The translations under genes and the position numbers were made by a program. The notes below the pieces were generated by a model that worked only from the letters and a program-made list of their open reading frames with translations, made no database searches and was not told the origin of the DNA. A stretch of DNA of 64,000 bases from Cerasibacillus terrae. Its GTDB lineage: Bacteria; Bacillota; Bacilli; Bacillales; Amphibacillaceae. This document shows, piece by piece, positions 1 through 8,239 of this stretch. Positions within the stretch are counted from its first letter, which is position 1. Every line of letters begins with the position of its first letter. Location of the stretch: assembly GCF_008039555.1 (NCBI RefSeq), contig NZ_VDUW01000003.1:1-64000 (forward strand), in the 5' to 3' direction.

Positions 1-107
1 CACTTCGAGTGAGTAAGATCCCTCAGAGACGATGAGGTTGATAGGTCCGAGGTGGAAGCGTGGTGACACGTGGAGCTGACGGATACTAATTGATCGAGGA
101 CTTGACT
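1..107 (+). rRNA. 23S ribosomal RNA, 3' end (partial)
   Basis: The first ~107 bases match the conserved 3' terminus of bacterial 23S rRNA: the CCTCAGAGACGATGAGGTTGATAGG stretch (helix before the end), then GGATACTAATTGATCGAGG and the terminal GACTTGAC. The rest of the gene lies left of the window. It is followed after ~125 bp by 5S rRNA, the usual bacterial order. The exact 3' end is estimated to within a few bases. Confidence 0.95.
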
Positions 108-232
108 AGATACATTGTTATTGATAAATGGTACACTTCTTATTTGGTTTTCAAGGTATAACTTTTTTAAAAAAAGACTTGCATTTTTTGATAGAAATGC
201 GTATAATATATCTTGTCTTTAAAAATAATACT

Positions 233-351
233 TGTCTGGTGATGAAGGCGAAGAGGTCACACCTGTTCCCATACCGAACACAGAAGTTAAGCTCTTCAGC
301 GCCGATGGTAGTTGGGGCATAGCCCCTGCAAGAGTAGGACGTTGCCAGGCA
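233..351 (+). rRNA. rrf: 5S ribosomal RNA
   Basis: About 119 nt. The 5' TGTCTGG and 3' CCAGGCA ends pair as helix I (with G-U pairs). The internal sequence carries the conserved 5S segments CCCATACCGAACAC and GAAGTTAAGCTC, then GTAGTTGGGG and the GAGAGTAGG-like run (AGAGTAGGACG). It sits between the 23S end and two tRNA genes, as in rRNA operons of Bacillaceae. Confidence 0.95.
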
Positions 352-368
352 AGAAAATTTTATTATAT

Positions 369-445
369 CGCGGGGTGGAGCAGTCTGGCAGCTCGTCGGG
401 CTCATAACCCGGAGGCCGCAGGTTCAAATCCTGCCCCCGCAACCA
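369..445 (+). tRNA. initiator tRNA-fMet (CAT)
   Basis: 77 nt with encoded CCA. Anticodon CAT sits in the loop CTCATAA. It has initiator hallmarks: an unpaired C1-A72 position at the acceptor end (5' CGCGGGG against 3' CCCCGCA) and three consecutive G:C pairs (GGG/CCC) closing the anticodon stem. The T loop GGTTCAAATCC is standard. Confidence 0.96.
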
Positions 446-471
446 AATTAATTTATAAATACATAATAAAC

Positions 472-548
472 GGTCCGGTAGTTCAGTTGGTTAGAATGCC
501 TGCCTGTCACGCAGGAGGTCGCGGGTTCGAGTCCCGTCCGGACCGCCA
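472..548 (+). tRNA. tRNA-Asp (GTC)
   Basis: 77 nt with encoded CCA. The acceptor stem is GGTCCGG/CCGGACC, the anticodon GTC in the loop CTGTCAC, and the T arm GGGTTCGAGTCCC. It is the last gene of the rRNA/tRNA operon, followed by a terminator. Confidence 0.97.
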
Positions 549-570
549 TTAATATTTAATATACATAATT

Positions 571-607
571 ACACACATGATTCCATAAGGAATGCATGTG
601 TTTTTTG
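571..607 (+). terminator. Rho-independent terminator of the rRNA-tRNA operon
   Basis: Inverted repeat ACACATG-ATTCC / GGAAT-GCATGTGT with an ATAA loop, followed by TTTTTT. It lies 23 bp after tRNA-Asp. Confidence 0.85.
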
Positions 608-667
608 GTTCTTTGTCAAATGATATTGGTGATGGGTTTTGGTCGATAAATATATAATTATTTGATC

Positions 668-706
668 ACACTCCAAAGTATTATTGTGCTACTTTGGAGT
701 GTTTTT
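668..706 (+). terminator. second strong hairpin terminator after the rrn operon
   Basis: Perfect 13-bp inverted repeat (ACACTCCAAAGTA / TACTTTGGAGTGT) with a 9-nt loop and a T-rich tail. Together with the hairpin at 571-607 it forms a double terminator behind the rRNA operon. The 549-754 stretch holds nothing else recognisable. Confidence 0.85.
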
Positions 707-754
707 CTTTATGTTTTGTATCTTGCTTTGTTTTAACAGGCTTTAGTTTAATTT

Positions 755-1129
755 GAATAGAGAGTAATCGTGCCCAAAACACCAGATAATCTAGAAACAG
801 GTAATGAATAGAGAGTAATCGTACCCGGAACTCCAGATAATCCAGAAACAGGTAATGAATAGAGAGTAATCGTGCCCGGAACTCCAGATAATCCAGAAAC
901 AGGTAATGAATAGAGAGTAATCGTGCCCGGAACTCCAGATAATCCAGAAACAGGTAATGAATAGAGAGTAATCGTGCCTGGAACTCCAGATAATCCAGAA
1001 ACAGGTAATGAATAGAGAGTAATCGTGCCCAAAACACCAGATAATCTAGAAACAGGTAATGAATAGAGAGTAATCGTGCCCGGAACTCCAGATAATCCAG
1101 AAACAGGTAATGAATAGAGAGTAATCGTG
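755..1129 (+). repeat. 51-bp tandem repeat array 1, left part (7.4 units)
   Basis: Seven full units begin at 755, 806, 857, 908, 959, 1010 and 1061, plus 18 bp of an eighth, which is cut by the IS at 1130. Each unit starts GAATAGAGAG, carries AATCGTGCCCGGAACTCC and ends GAAACAGGTAAT. Units 1 and 6 share the same variant (CCCAAAACACC and AATCTAG), exactly 255 bp apart. Because 51 is divisible by 3, several reading frames stay open across the array on both strands; this is a by-product of the period and there is no ribosome binding site. The array continues at 2697. Confidence 0.97.
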
Positions 1130-1223
1130 ATTAAGTCTATATAATTGTGTAAAAAGAGAATGAGCCACCCCAATTCCTGGTACAATGTTTTTAACCCAAA
1201 AATATTGTCAGGAGGAATTGGAA

Positions 1224-2393
1224 ATGACTCAAATTAATTTTACATTAGATTTCGATAAAATCAAAGGGGAAGTTGTAAGGTCTGATCTGAATGAAGTAAT
1301 TAAATCTTCAATAGTCGTTATTTTAAATGAATTCATGGAAAAAGAACGTGATGACTACATGAAAAATCAATCATACGATAGAACAGAAAACAGGCATGAT
1401 TACAGGAATGGATACTATGAGAGGGAAATGATTCTTAATATAGGAACAATCAATTTAAAAGTACCACGAACTCGAAGTGGAGAGTTCTCTACCAGTATCT
1501 TTGAAAAATATCAACGGTGTGACCAAGCGTTACTACTCTCGATGACTGAAATGGTAATAAATGGTGTTTCCACACGTAAGGTAACAAATATTGTAGAACA
1601 ATTATGTGGTAAACAAGTTTCCAAATCTCTAGTATCGAATCTAACTAAAAAACTTGATCCCATCGTAAATGAGTGGTCCAGTCAACCATTAAACACTAAT
1701 AACTATCGTTATATCTATGTGGACGCCATGTATATTAAAATCAGGGAATATGAGAGAGTTGTTTCTAAAGCTGTCTATATCGCATTAGGTGTTAATGATA
1801 AGGGAAAGCGTGAAATCATTGGTTTAAGAATTGATCATGCCGAGTCAAAAGAGAATTGGATTAAGTTCTTTGAGTACCTTATTTCCCGTGGATTAAAATC
1901 CCCACGCCTAGTAATTTCTGATGCCCATCAAGGTCTTAAAGTTGCGATAATGGAAAAATTTGTTGGTTCTACTTGGCAACGTTGCACAGTTCACTTCATT
2001 AAAAATATCTTAGATGTTATGCCAAAAAAGAACTCACAAGACGCACGAGAACTAGTAAAAAGTATATTTAGGGCTCCTAATAGTAAAATATCTCGGGAAT
2101 TAAAAGAAGAGTTTATTACAACATACGAAGGTAATTCCAAATATCATAAAGCTATTGAAAAATTGGATGAGGGATTCGAAGATGCCATTCAATATTACGT
2201 AGAACCCCAAAGTACCCATAAGCATATTCGGACTACAAATGTACTAGAGCGAATTAATTCGGAAATTAGACGACGGGAAAGAGTTGTTCGTATTTTTCCT
2301 AATCAACAATCCGCATTTCGTTTAATTGGTGCAGTCTTAATGGATTACGAAGAAACACTAGATACAGGCAACAAAAAATACATTCAATTTTAA
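1224..2393 (+). CDS. IS256-family transposase
   Basis: 389 aa from the ATG at 1224, chosen because AGGAGG lies 8 nt upstream; the frame is open to 1185 but without a better start. This is the MULE-type DDE transposase of the IS256 family (usual length ~390-410). The catalytic acidic residues fit D in YIYVDAMYIK, D in LVISDAHQGL and E in NVLERINSEIRRRE, which ends in the family's conserved C-terminal block (RRRERVVRIFPN). No frameshift or internal stop is seen, so the copy looks functional. Insertion inside the repeat array may be chance or site preference. Confidence 0.95.
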   Translation: MTQINFTLDFDKIKGEVVRSDLNEVIKSSIVVILNEFMEKERDDYMKNQSYDRTENRHDYRNGYYEREMILNIGTINLKVPRTRSGEFSTSIFEKYQRCDQALLLSMTEMVINGVSTRKVTNIVEQLCGKQVSKSLVSNLTKKLDPIVNEWSSQPLNTNNYRYIYVDAMYIKIREYERVVSKAVYIALGVNDKGKREIIGLRIDHAESKENWIKFFEYLISRGLKSPRLVISDAHQGLKVAIMEKFVGSTWQRCTVHFIKNILDVMPKKNSQDARELVKSIFRAPNSKISRELKEEFITTYEGNSKYHKAIEKLDEGFEDAIQYYVEPQSTHKHIRTTNVLERINSEIRRRERVVRIFPNQQSAFRLIGAVLMDYEETLDTGNKKYIQF

Positions 2394-2433
2394 TATGAAT
2401 GGTATATCATACACGCCACCATTGCAGGTAGTT

Positions 2434-2563
2434 TTTGTCCGTGTTTTGAATTACTCGCAGGTTCGGCAGAAATAAAGCCTATAAGGCTCACCTGCTTTTT
2501 ATGGTAACACGGACAAATCGAATCTAAGCATTCGATGGTGGGGCCCCGCCCCCTTCCATCGAA
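2434..2563 (+). other. structured non-coding tail of the IS256 element
   Basis: Three nested or adjacent hairpins follow the transposase. The first is TTTGTCCGTGTT (2434-2445) with AACACGGACAAA (2506-2517), a perfect 12-bp stem. It encloses GCAGGT/ACCTGC (2457/2490) and AGCCT/AGGCT. The second is TTCGATGG (2531) with CCATCGAA (2556). No ORF of note is present. This may be an RNA or DNA structure carried by the element; its role is unknown. Confidence 0.6.
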
Positions 2564-2696
2564 CACTAAGTTTCGGACACTACCAGCAATGGCAAGCAGC
2601 TCCGCTGTGGCTGATTATATTCCTTTTTATTATCATATTTCTTATTATTTGGTTAAAACATTGAAATGGAATTTACACAGAATAAGAGACTTGACT

Positions 2697-2825
2697 GTAA
2701 TCGTGCCCGGAACTCCAGATAATCCAGAAACAGGTAATGAATAGAGAGTAATCGTACCCGGAACTCCAGATAATCCAGAAACAGGTAATGAATAAAGCAC
2801 AATCGTGCCCAGAGCACCAGACTCC
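2697..2825 (+). repeat. 51-bp tandem repeat array 1, right part
   Basis: Continuation of the interrupted eighth unit (2697-2738), a full ninth unit (2739-2789), and a degenerate last copy (GAATAAAGCACAATCGTGCCCAGAGCACCAG, to ~2825). The sequence returns to ordinary AT-rich intergenic DNA before thiL. Confidence 0.95.
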
Positions 2826-2923
2826 CCTAAAATTTATTTTATATTATCTAATCTAAGTTAGAAGCTTAATTAAAATCCCGTGCTCTTTTTAATATTTTTT
2901 GTTTCTATTCACTAAATATATTT

Positions 2924-2952
2924 TTGCTTATTCATTTACAACATATTATGAT
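2924..2952 (+). promoter_or_regulatory. probable sigma-A promoter of the thiL-tsaD operon
   Basis: TTGCTT (2924-2929), 17-bp spacer, TATGAT (2947-2952), about 65 bp before the thiL start. No terminator separates it from thiL. Confidence 0.5.
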
Positions 2953-3017
2953 ATTAATAGGTAAATTATTGAGGGAACGACTATTTTTAGGTTGATTAAT
3001 GAGAATGGGTGAGTATA

Positions 3018-3986
3018 GTGGATGAGTTTTCATTCATAGATGCAATTAAACCAAGTTATTATAAGCAATCGACATTAATAAAAGGAATTGGTGATGATGC
3101 TGCGGTTATCCGATCATCAGCTAATGATCTTGTTACAGCGGTAGATATCTTTGTAGAAGGTGTGCATTTTAAGAGAGAAACGATGAATGCCTTTCATATA
3201 GGTTATAGAGCTCTTGCTGCTAATCTGAGTGATTTAGCAGCGATGGGGGCTGATCCTGCATTTTATTTGGTTGGGATTGTTATTCCAAAGTCATGGTCTG
3301 ATTCTGAATTAAAGGAGATTTTCCAAGGAATGAAAGAATTAGCTGACTTTTATCAAATGGACTTAATTGGTGGGGACACGGTTTCAGGAAAGCAGTTAAC
3401 TATCTCTATTACTGTATTTGGCTATTGTCAGAAGGAAAAAGTGCGTTTTCGACATACAGCAGTACAGGGAGATGTTGTTTTTGTAACAGGAACATTAGGA
3501 GACTCATGTGCAGGTCTACATGTTTTATCCGAACCAGGAGAATATAAAAATCAATCTTATTTTATAAAAAGACATCGGATGCCTTCACCGTGTTTATCTT
3601 TTGTCAAAGAGTTACAGCAAATTCCACGGGTTACATTAAATGATATTAGTGATGGGATTGCGAATGAAGCAATTGAAATTGCACAGGCTTCAGATGTTTC
3701 TATTCATTTAGAAGAACAAAAAATCCCCGTTTCAAAGGAATTCTCTCAGTTCCCAAAAGAATTACAACACAAATGGAAATATTTTGGTGGAGAAGATTTT
3801 GAGATTTTGGGTTCTGTAGCGAAGGAAGAATGGCCACTTGTAAAGATGGCTGCTGACCGAACAAATACACAAGTAACAGAGGTTGGATTTGTTACAAGCA
3901 CAGAGATGGATGCCGGAAATGTTTATGTACATAAACAAGGAAGAAAAGTAAAATTAGATAAAAATGGGTATACACATTTAAAGTAG
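3018..3986 (+). CDS. thiL: thiamine-monophosphate kinase
   Basis: ATP-dependent phosphorylation of thiamine monophosphate to thiamine diphosphate, the last step of coenzyme synthesis. The AIR-synthase/PurM-like fold is supported by GIGDDAAV near the N-terminus (ATP/Mg binding), DLAAMGADP and GGDTVSG. About 322 aa, usual for ThiL. I chose GTG at 3018 because B. subtilis ThiL begins MDEF and a GGGTGAG site lies 4 nt upstream; GTG at 3009 is the alternative. It is the first gene of thiL-tsaE-tsaB-rimI-tsaD, 8 bp before tsaE, as in B. subtilis. Confidence 0.95.
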   Translation: MDEFSFIDAIKPSYYKQSTLIKGIGDDAAVIRSSANDLVTAVDIFVEGVHFKRETMNAFHIGYRALAANLSDLAAMGADPAFYLVGIVIPKSWSDSELKEIFQGMKELADFYQMDLIGGDTVSGKQLTISITVFGYCQKEKVRFRHTAVQGDVVFVTGTLGDSCAGLHVLSEPGEYKNQSYFIKRHRMPSPCLSFVKELQQIPRVTLNDISDGIANEAIEIAQASDVSIHLEEQKIPVSKEFSQFPKELQHKWKYFGGEDFEILGSVAKEEWPLVKMAADRTNTQVTEVGFVTSTEMDAGNVYVHKQGRKVKLDKNGYTHLK

Positions 3987-3994
3987 GTGAAAAT

Positions 3995-4459
3995 ATGGTA
4001 ACCTTTAAAAAGAAAACAAACAATGAAACAGAAACAAAAGAAATTGCTGCACGATTAGCTTCCATGTTAAACCGTGGTGATGTTATTACTTTGGAAGGAG
4101 ATTTAGGTGCAGGGAAAACAACCTTTACAAAAGGAATAGCCAAAGGATTAGGAATCAAGGAAATAATTAGTAGTCCAACATTTACAATTATTAAAGAATA
4201 TATGGGAGGAAAGCTTCCATTATATCATATGGATGTGTACCGATTAGAGGGTTCAGATGAAGATATTGGCTTTGATGAATACTTCTATGGGGATGGTATT
4301 ACTATAGTGGAATGGGCACATTTTATTGAAGACTATCTTCCGAAACAATTATTGACCATTACATTTCTTTATGCTAAAGATGGGGGACGTATACTATCAT
4401 TTAAAGCGTCTGGTAAACATTATGAAGCAATAGTAGATCAATTATCTCGCAATTTGTAA
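3995..4459 (+). CDS. tsaE: tRNA threonylcarbamoyladenosine biosynthesis ATPase TsaE
   Basis: 154 aa. It is the ATPase that drives turnover of the TsaB-TsaD complex, which makes t6A37 on ANN-decoding tRNAs. The Walker A motif GDLGAGKTT lies around residues 35-45, followed by SPTF and HMDVYRLE and the late VEWA tryptophan motif of the family. A TAGGTGA site precedes ATG 3995. It is encoded between thiL and tsaB (19-bp gap) in one operon with tsaB and tsaD. Confidence 0.96.
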   Translation: MVTFKKKTNNETETKEIAARLASMLNRGDVITLEGDLGAGKTTFTKGIAKGLGIKEIISSPTFTIIKEYMGGKLPLYHMDVYRLEGSDEDIGFDEYFYGDGITIVEWAHFIEDYLPKQLLTITFLYAKDGGRILSFKASGKHYEAIVDQLSRNL

Positions 4460-4478
4460 TTGTAAGGAGTTATGGAAC

Positions 4479-5186
4479 ATGTATACACTAGCTATGGACA
4501 CATCAAATAATGTTTTAGCTGTTGCTATTTTAAAAAATAGGACAGTCATTGGTGAATTTATTACGAATTTAAAAAAGAATCATTCTGTCCGTTTAATGCC
4601 TGCGATTGATTTATTAATGGAAGAAGTAGGCGTGGAGTCGAATCAATTAGAGAAAATTGTGGTAGCAAAAGGGCCTGGATCATATACAGGTGTCAGAATT
4701 GGATTAACAACCGCTAAAACACTTGCGTGGGCACTGAATGTACCACTTATAGGTGTTTCTAGTTTAGAAAGCCTAGCATATCAAACTCGCTTCTATAATG
4801 GGCTTATTTGTCCATTTTTCGACGCCAGACGTGGTATGGTTTATATCGGTGGTTATGAATGGAATCAAAATAAAATGAGCAAAACGTTAGAGGAAACGAA
4901 TATATTAATGACTGATTGGCTTGATATCCTTGTAAAGCAAAATAAAGAAGTTCTTTTTCTAAGTCCGGATATTGGGCAATATAAAGAGTTGATAAAGGAA
5001 AAAATGGGCCAGTTGGCAATTATTCCAGAAGATTCATTTCATATTGCTAAAGCTTCTGATCTTGCCTTCGCAGGAGAACATCATGCTGCAGTATCTCCTC
5101 ATGTATTAACACCGAATTATTTACGAATGGCAGAGGCAGAGGCAAAATGGAAACAAGCACAAGAGGAAAGAGAAAACAATGGATAA
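4479..5186 (+). CDS. tsaB: tRNA threonylcarbamoyladenosine biosynthesis protein TsaB
   Basis: 235 aa. TsaB is the non-catalytic ASKHA-fold partner of TsaD. The N-terminal MDTSNNVLAVA phosphate-binding-like strand and KGPGSYTGVRIG (about residues 65-76) are diagnostic. A TAAGGAG site precedes the ATG. Its end overlaps the rimI start by 8 bp, indicating translational coupling. Confidence 0.95.
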   Translation: MYTLAMDTSNNVLAVAILKNRTVIGEFITNLKKNHSVRLMPAIDLLMEEVGVESNQLEKIVVAKGPGSYTGVRIGLTTAKTLAWALNVPLIGVSSLESLAYQTRFYNGLICPFFDARRGMVYIGGYEWNQNKMSKTLEETNILMTDWLDILVKQNKEVLFLSPDIGQYKELIKEKMGQLAIIPEDSFHIAKASDLAFAGEHHAAVSPHVLTPNYLRMAEAEAKWKQAQEERENNG

Positions 5187-5628
5187 ACTAGTCATTCGCA
5201 AAATGGAAGAAACAGATATTGAACCTATTTTAGAAGTAGAAGCAGCATCATTCCCTGATCCTTGGTCTAAAGATATCCTTTATCAAGAAATTGTAAAAAA
5301 CTCTTTTGCACACTATTATGTGATGCTTATGGATGAAAAATATATTGGCTATGTTGGCCTTTGGATTGTTATGGATGATGCTCAAATTACAAATATTGCT
5401 ATTCTACCAGCATATCGTGGTAGAAAATTAGGCGAAAAGTTATTTGATTTTGCTGTGAAACAGGCTATTCAATTAGGAGTAAGACGTTTATCATTAGAGG
5501 TCCGTGTATCCAATATAGCGGCTCAACGAATGTATCAAAAGTTTGGCTTAGTTCCAGGTGGAATTCGGAAAAATTATTATAAAAACAATCAGGAAGATGC
5601 GATTGTAATGTGGGTGAATTTATCATGA
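5179..5628 (+). CDS. rimI: ribosomal-protein-alanine N-acetyltransferase RimI
   Basis: 149-aa GNAT acetyltransferase that acetylates the N-terminal alanine of ribosomal protein S18 in E. coli. The acetyl-CoA pyrophosphate loop is in [15 protein letters not shown], followed by [19 protein letters not shown], the typical RimI C-terminal block. It overlaps tsaB (8 bp), and its TGA stop overlaps the tsaD ATG (ATGA). The tsaB-rimI-tsaD order is conserved in Bacillaceae. Confidence 0.94.
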   Translation: MDKLVIRKMEETDIEPILEVEAASFPDPWSKDILYQEIVKNSFAHYYVMLMDEKYIGYVGLWIVMDDAQITNIAILPAYRGRKLGEKLFDFAVKQAIQLGVRRLSLEVRVSNIAAQRMYQKFGLVPGGIRKNYYKNNQEDAIVMWVNLS

Positions 5629-6635
5629 AAAAAGATTGTTTTATTTTAGGAATTGAAACAAGTTGTGATGAGACAGCAGTCGCCATTGTGAAAAATGGCC
5701 GAGAAATTATCTCAAATGTTGTCGCATCCCAAATAGAGAGTCATAAACGATTTGGAGGGGTTGTTCCGGAAATTGCTTCTCGTCACCATGTAGAACAAAT
5801 AACGCTTGTATTGGAAGAGGCTTTTGAGAAAGCCCAACTTGATTGGGATGATATTGATGCGATTGCCGTTACAGAAGGCCCAGGTTTAGTTGGAGCACTT
5901 CTTATCGGGGTGAGCACAGCTAAGGCATTAGCATTTGCAAAACAAAAACCATTAATTGGTGTTCATCATATTGCTGGACATATATATGCAAATCGTTTGC
6001 TTGCGGAATTTCAGTTTCCACTACTAGCATTGATCGTTTCTGGCGGTCACACGGAATTGGTTTTAATGAAAGAGCATGGGCGTTATGAAAGAATTGGCCA
6101 AACCCGTGATGATGCAGCTGGAGAGGCCTTTGATAAAGTTGCTCGTATGTTAAATCTCCCATATCCAGGTGGCCCACACATTGATCGTTTAGCAGCAGTA
6201 GGAGAGGAAACAATTGATTTTCCGAGAGCATGGCTTGAAAAGGGTAGTTATGATTTTAGTTTTAGTGGGTTAAAATCTGCTGTTATTAATAAAATCCATA
6301 ATGCGAAACAACGTCAGGAAACATTAAACAAGGAAGATATTGCAGCAAGCTTTCAGGCAAGTGTTATTGAAGTGTTGACAGAAAAAACATATCAAGCCGC
6401 GGAAGAATTTAAAGTAAAACAAGTTATTGTAGCTGGTGGTGTTGCTGCAAATAAGGGATTAAGGATGGAATTAGAAAAAAGGTTTTCTAATACTAGTATC
6501 CCCTTACTAACACCCCCACTCGAGTTATGCACAGATAATGCAGCAATGATTGCAGCAGCCGGCACAATTAGTTATCAGCAAGGAAAAAGGTCCGATTTAG
6601 CATTGAATGCGAACCCAGCTCTACCACTTAAATAG
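5625..6635 (+). CDS. tsaD: tRNA N6-adenosine threonylcarbamoyltransferase TsaD
   Basis: 336 aa. TsaD transfers the threonylcarbamoyl group onto A37 of tRNAs. The Fe-binding HHIAGH motif, [39 protein letters not shown] and [10 protein letters not shown] are all present. I chose ATG 5625 (MKKDCF), which gives an ATGA overlap with rimI; an in-frame ATG at 5610 is also possible. It was formerly called gcp/ydiE. The gene is followed by a long hairpin and the DnaA-box cluster. Confidence 0.96.
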   Translation: MKKDCFILGIETSCDETAVAIVKNGREIISNVVASQIESHKRFGGVVPEIASRHHVEQITLVLEEAFEKAQLDWDDIDAIAVTEGPGLVGALLIGVSTAKALAFAKQKPLIGVHHIAGHIYANRLLAEFQFPLLALIVSGGHTELVLMKEHGRYERIGQTRDDAAGEAFDKVARMLNLPYPGGPHIDRLAAVGEETIDFPRAWLEKGSYDFSFSGLKSAVINKIHNAKQRQETLNKEDIAASFQASVIEVLTEKTYQAAEEFKVKQVIVAGGVAANKGLRMELEKRFSNTSIPLLTPPLELCTDNAAMIAAAGTISYQQGKRSDLALNANPALPLK

Positions 6636-6648
6636 ATATACACAGATA

Positions 6649-6688
6649 TCAAGGCACTTATTCACATAAATGTGGATAAGTGCCTTGA
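6649..6688 (+). terminator. hairpin behind tsaD
   Basis: TCAAGGCACTTATTCAC / GTGGATAAGTGCCTTGA, a 17-bp stem with one mismatch and a 6-nt loop. No T tract follows, so termination strength is uncertain. The stem itself contains two DnaA-box sequences facing each other. Confidence 0.55.
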
Positions 6689-6826
6689 ATATTGATATAA
6701 CAATCTTTAAAATGTGGATGAAAATACTATTGGATAAATGAAATATCGTGGATAATGTGCATAACTTTGTTGATATCTGATTAAATCAGGCTTTTATGAA
6801 GGTATGACTTGTGGATATTATTCACA
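6658..6826 (+). promoter_or_regulatory. cluster of six DnaA boxes
   Basis: Compared with the consensus TTATCCACA (TGTGGATAA on the other strand), the sites are TTATTCACA 6658-6666, TGTGGATAA 6671-6679 (perfect), TGTGGATGA 6713-6721, CGTGGATAA 6747-6755, TGTGGATAT 6810-6818 and TTATTCACA 6818-6826, each with at most one mismatch. Six sites in 170 bp is far above chance. B. subtilis has a known DnaA-box cluster at the equivalent gcp-ydiF place, where it helps restrain replication initiation. The 6636-7014 interval holds no gene. Confidence 0.8.
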
Positions 6827-6967
6827 TAAAGGAAATTGTCTGTTGATAAAAAGATGTGGTCTACTTTTTAAGAAATTTCTTTAGCAGGTTAACTATCTGT
6901 TAAATTTCAGTTGATTAAAAATTCACTTTTGTAGACATAAAATAGGATCCCTATATCATACAGGATA

Positions 6968-6976
6968 TGTTATAAT
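6968..6976 (+). promoter_or_regulatory. probable extended -10 promoter of the SEDS gene
   Basis: TGTTATAAT: a TATAAT hexamer preceded by the TGN extended -10 element, 38 bp before the start codon. A convincing -35 hexamer is not seen. Confidence 0.5.
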
Positions 6977-7014
6977 GATTTAGAAAAGAACCTGATATTA
7001 GAGAGTAATGGTGA

Positions 7015-8196
7015 ATGAAATTGTCTAAGAAACATTCGCATTATATGCAATATGATTTAATAATTATTCTTATCCTTTTTATAAGTATTAGTTTATTAGG
7101 GATTTTTAGTGCTGAACATATGGAACAATATGCCGGTAAAAATTTCGTATTGAAGCAAGCCGTCTGGTATACCATAGGAATTGGCTTTGTGGTCATGCTT
7201 CAGTTTCCCGATCTAGATCAATTAAAAAAAGCAAGTCCATATATATATGCCTTTAGTGTAATATTATTATTTGCCCTATTTATTAGTCCAGCAAGTATTG
7301 CAGAGCCAGTAAAAGGAGCAAAAAGTTGGTTTAATCCAAAAGGTCTACCTTTATCGATTCAACCATCAGAATTTGGGAAGATTGCTTTTATCCTATTTTT
7401 GGCTGCAACCATTAGTAAACACAAGGAAAAATATGAATTAGCAACCATTAAGTCAGATATTATGTTATTAGGTAAAATTATTGGGATTTTACTTTTACCA
7501 ATTGCATTCATTAGTCAGGAAGCTGATTTTGGTTCGTCTATGGTCTATGTGTTTATTGCTGGAGTAATGATTCTTGTGTCCGGAATTAATTGGAAAATCA
7601 TTTTCACATTGATTTTGGGGGGAACGGCAGTTATAGCCGGGACATTTTGGATTATTGTTACCTTTCCAGAATTGTCACAGGATATATTAGGCTTTGAGCA
7701 ATACCAAATTGATCGTGTTTTAAATTGGTTTGATCCGACTTACCAGGATAGTGATACCTATCAATTTGACTTATCAATTATGGCACTAGGATCTGGTCAA
7801 TTATTTGGAAAAGGAATTGGGAATTTGGAAGTATATATCCCAGAAGCTCACTCTGATTTTATCTATTCGATTATCGGAGAAACGTTTGGCTTTGTAGGAA
7901 GTTCCTTAGTAATTTTATTGTACTTTATCTTGTTGTATCGTTTGTTAATGTTGGGATTAAAAACATATGAACATTCTAAATTTGGTGCATATATTTGTTT
8001 TGGATACTTAAGTTTAATATTTATCCACACCTTTCAAAACATTGGCATGATCGTTGGTGTTATGCCAATTACGGGAATTCCATTATTACTTTTAAGTTAT
8101 GGAGGAAGCTCGATACTAGCTACAATGATAGGCTTTGGCCTAATTTATCGAGTAGCGGTGGAACAATCTATTCAGGATGAATATCTATTTAAATAG
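7015..8196 (+). CDS. rodA: SEDS-family peptidoglycan polymerase, RodA-like
   Basis: 393 aa, the same length as B. subtilis RodA, with about 10 membrane segments. RodA/FtsW/SpoVE proteins polymerise lipid II glycan strands in the membrane. Supporting motifs are GAKSWF followed by IQPSEFGKIAFI, the extracellular loop with YQIDRVLNWFDP, and the C-terminal VMPITGIPLLLLSYGGSS signature. The VKGAKSWF and GINWK segments are closer to RodA than to FtsW, but the exact paralogue is inferred. There is no such gene at this place in B. subtilis. The ribosome site is weak (GAGAGT). Confidence 0.85.
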   Translation: MKLSKKHSHYMQYDLIIILILFISISLLGIFSAEHMEQYAGKNFVLKQAVWYTIGIGFVVMLQFPDLDQLKKASPYIYAFSVILLFALFISPASIAEPVKGAKSWFNPKGLPLSIQPSEFGKIAFILFLAATISKHKEKYELATIKSDIMLLGKIIGILLLPIAFISQEADFGSSMVYVFIAGVMILVSGINWKIIFTLILGGTAVIAGTFWIIVTFPELSQDILGFEQYQIDRVLNWFDPTYQDSDTYQFDLSIMALGSGQLFGKGIGNLEVYIPEAHSDFIYSIIGETFGFVGSSLVILLYFILLYRLLMLGLKTYEHSKFGAYICFGYLSLIFIHTFQNIGMIVGVMPITGIPLLLLSYGGSSILATMIGFGLIYRVAVEQSIQDEYLFK

Positions 8197-8232
8197 AAAA
8201 AGTTGCCCACAGATGTGAGCAACTTTTTTATT
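8197..8232. terminator. bidirectional terminator between rodA-like gene and ydiF
   Basis: AAAAAGTTGC / GCAACTTTTTT with a 12-nt loop. The A run on one side and T run on the other serve the two convergent genes. Confidence 0.85.
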
Positions 8233-8239
8233 TTCTCTA

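Larger units (their letters stand above)
1130..2696 (+). mobile_element. IS256-family insertion sequence inserted in the 51-bp array
   Basis: The terminal inverted repeats are imperfect: the left end reads AAGTCTATATAATTGTGTAAA and the complement of the right end reads AAGTCTCTTATTCTGTGTAAA (15 of 21 match). The target sequence GTAATCGT(G) occurs at 1121-1129 and again at 2697-2705, an 8-9 bp duplication as known for IS256. Removing the element and one copy of the duplication restores a perfect 51-bp unit, so the boundaries are well fixed. The element holds one transposase gene and an unusual ~300-bp non-coding 3' tail. Confidence 0.93.

Noticed and set aside
755..1129. CRISPR array
   Set aside because: Units are contiguous 51-bp tandem copies without alternating repeat and unique spacers, and no cas genes are present.
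681..1185. Minus-strand frames of 118 and 145 aa over array 1
   Set aside because: Same artefact of the 51-bp period; both lack ribosome sites and are repeats of a non-coding unit.
2535..2744. 69-aa plus-strand frame across the right IS end and the array
   Set aside because: It spans the IS boundary and repeat DNA, with no Shine-Dalgarno sequence.
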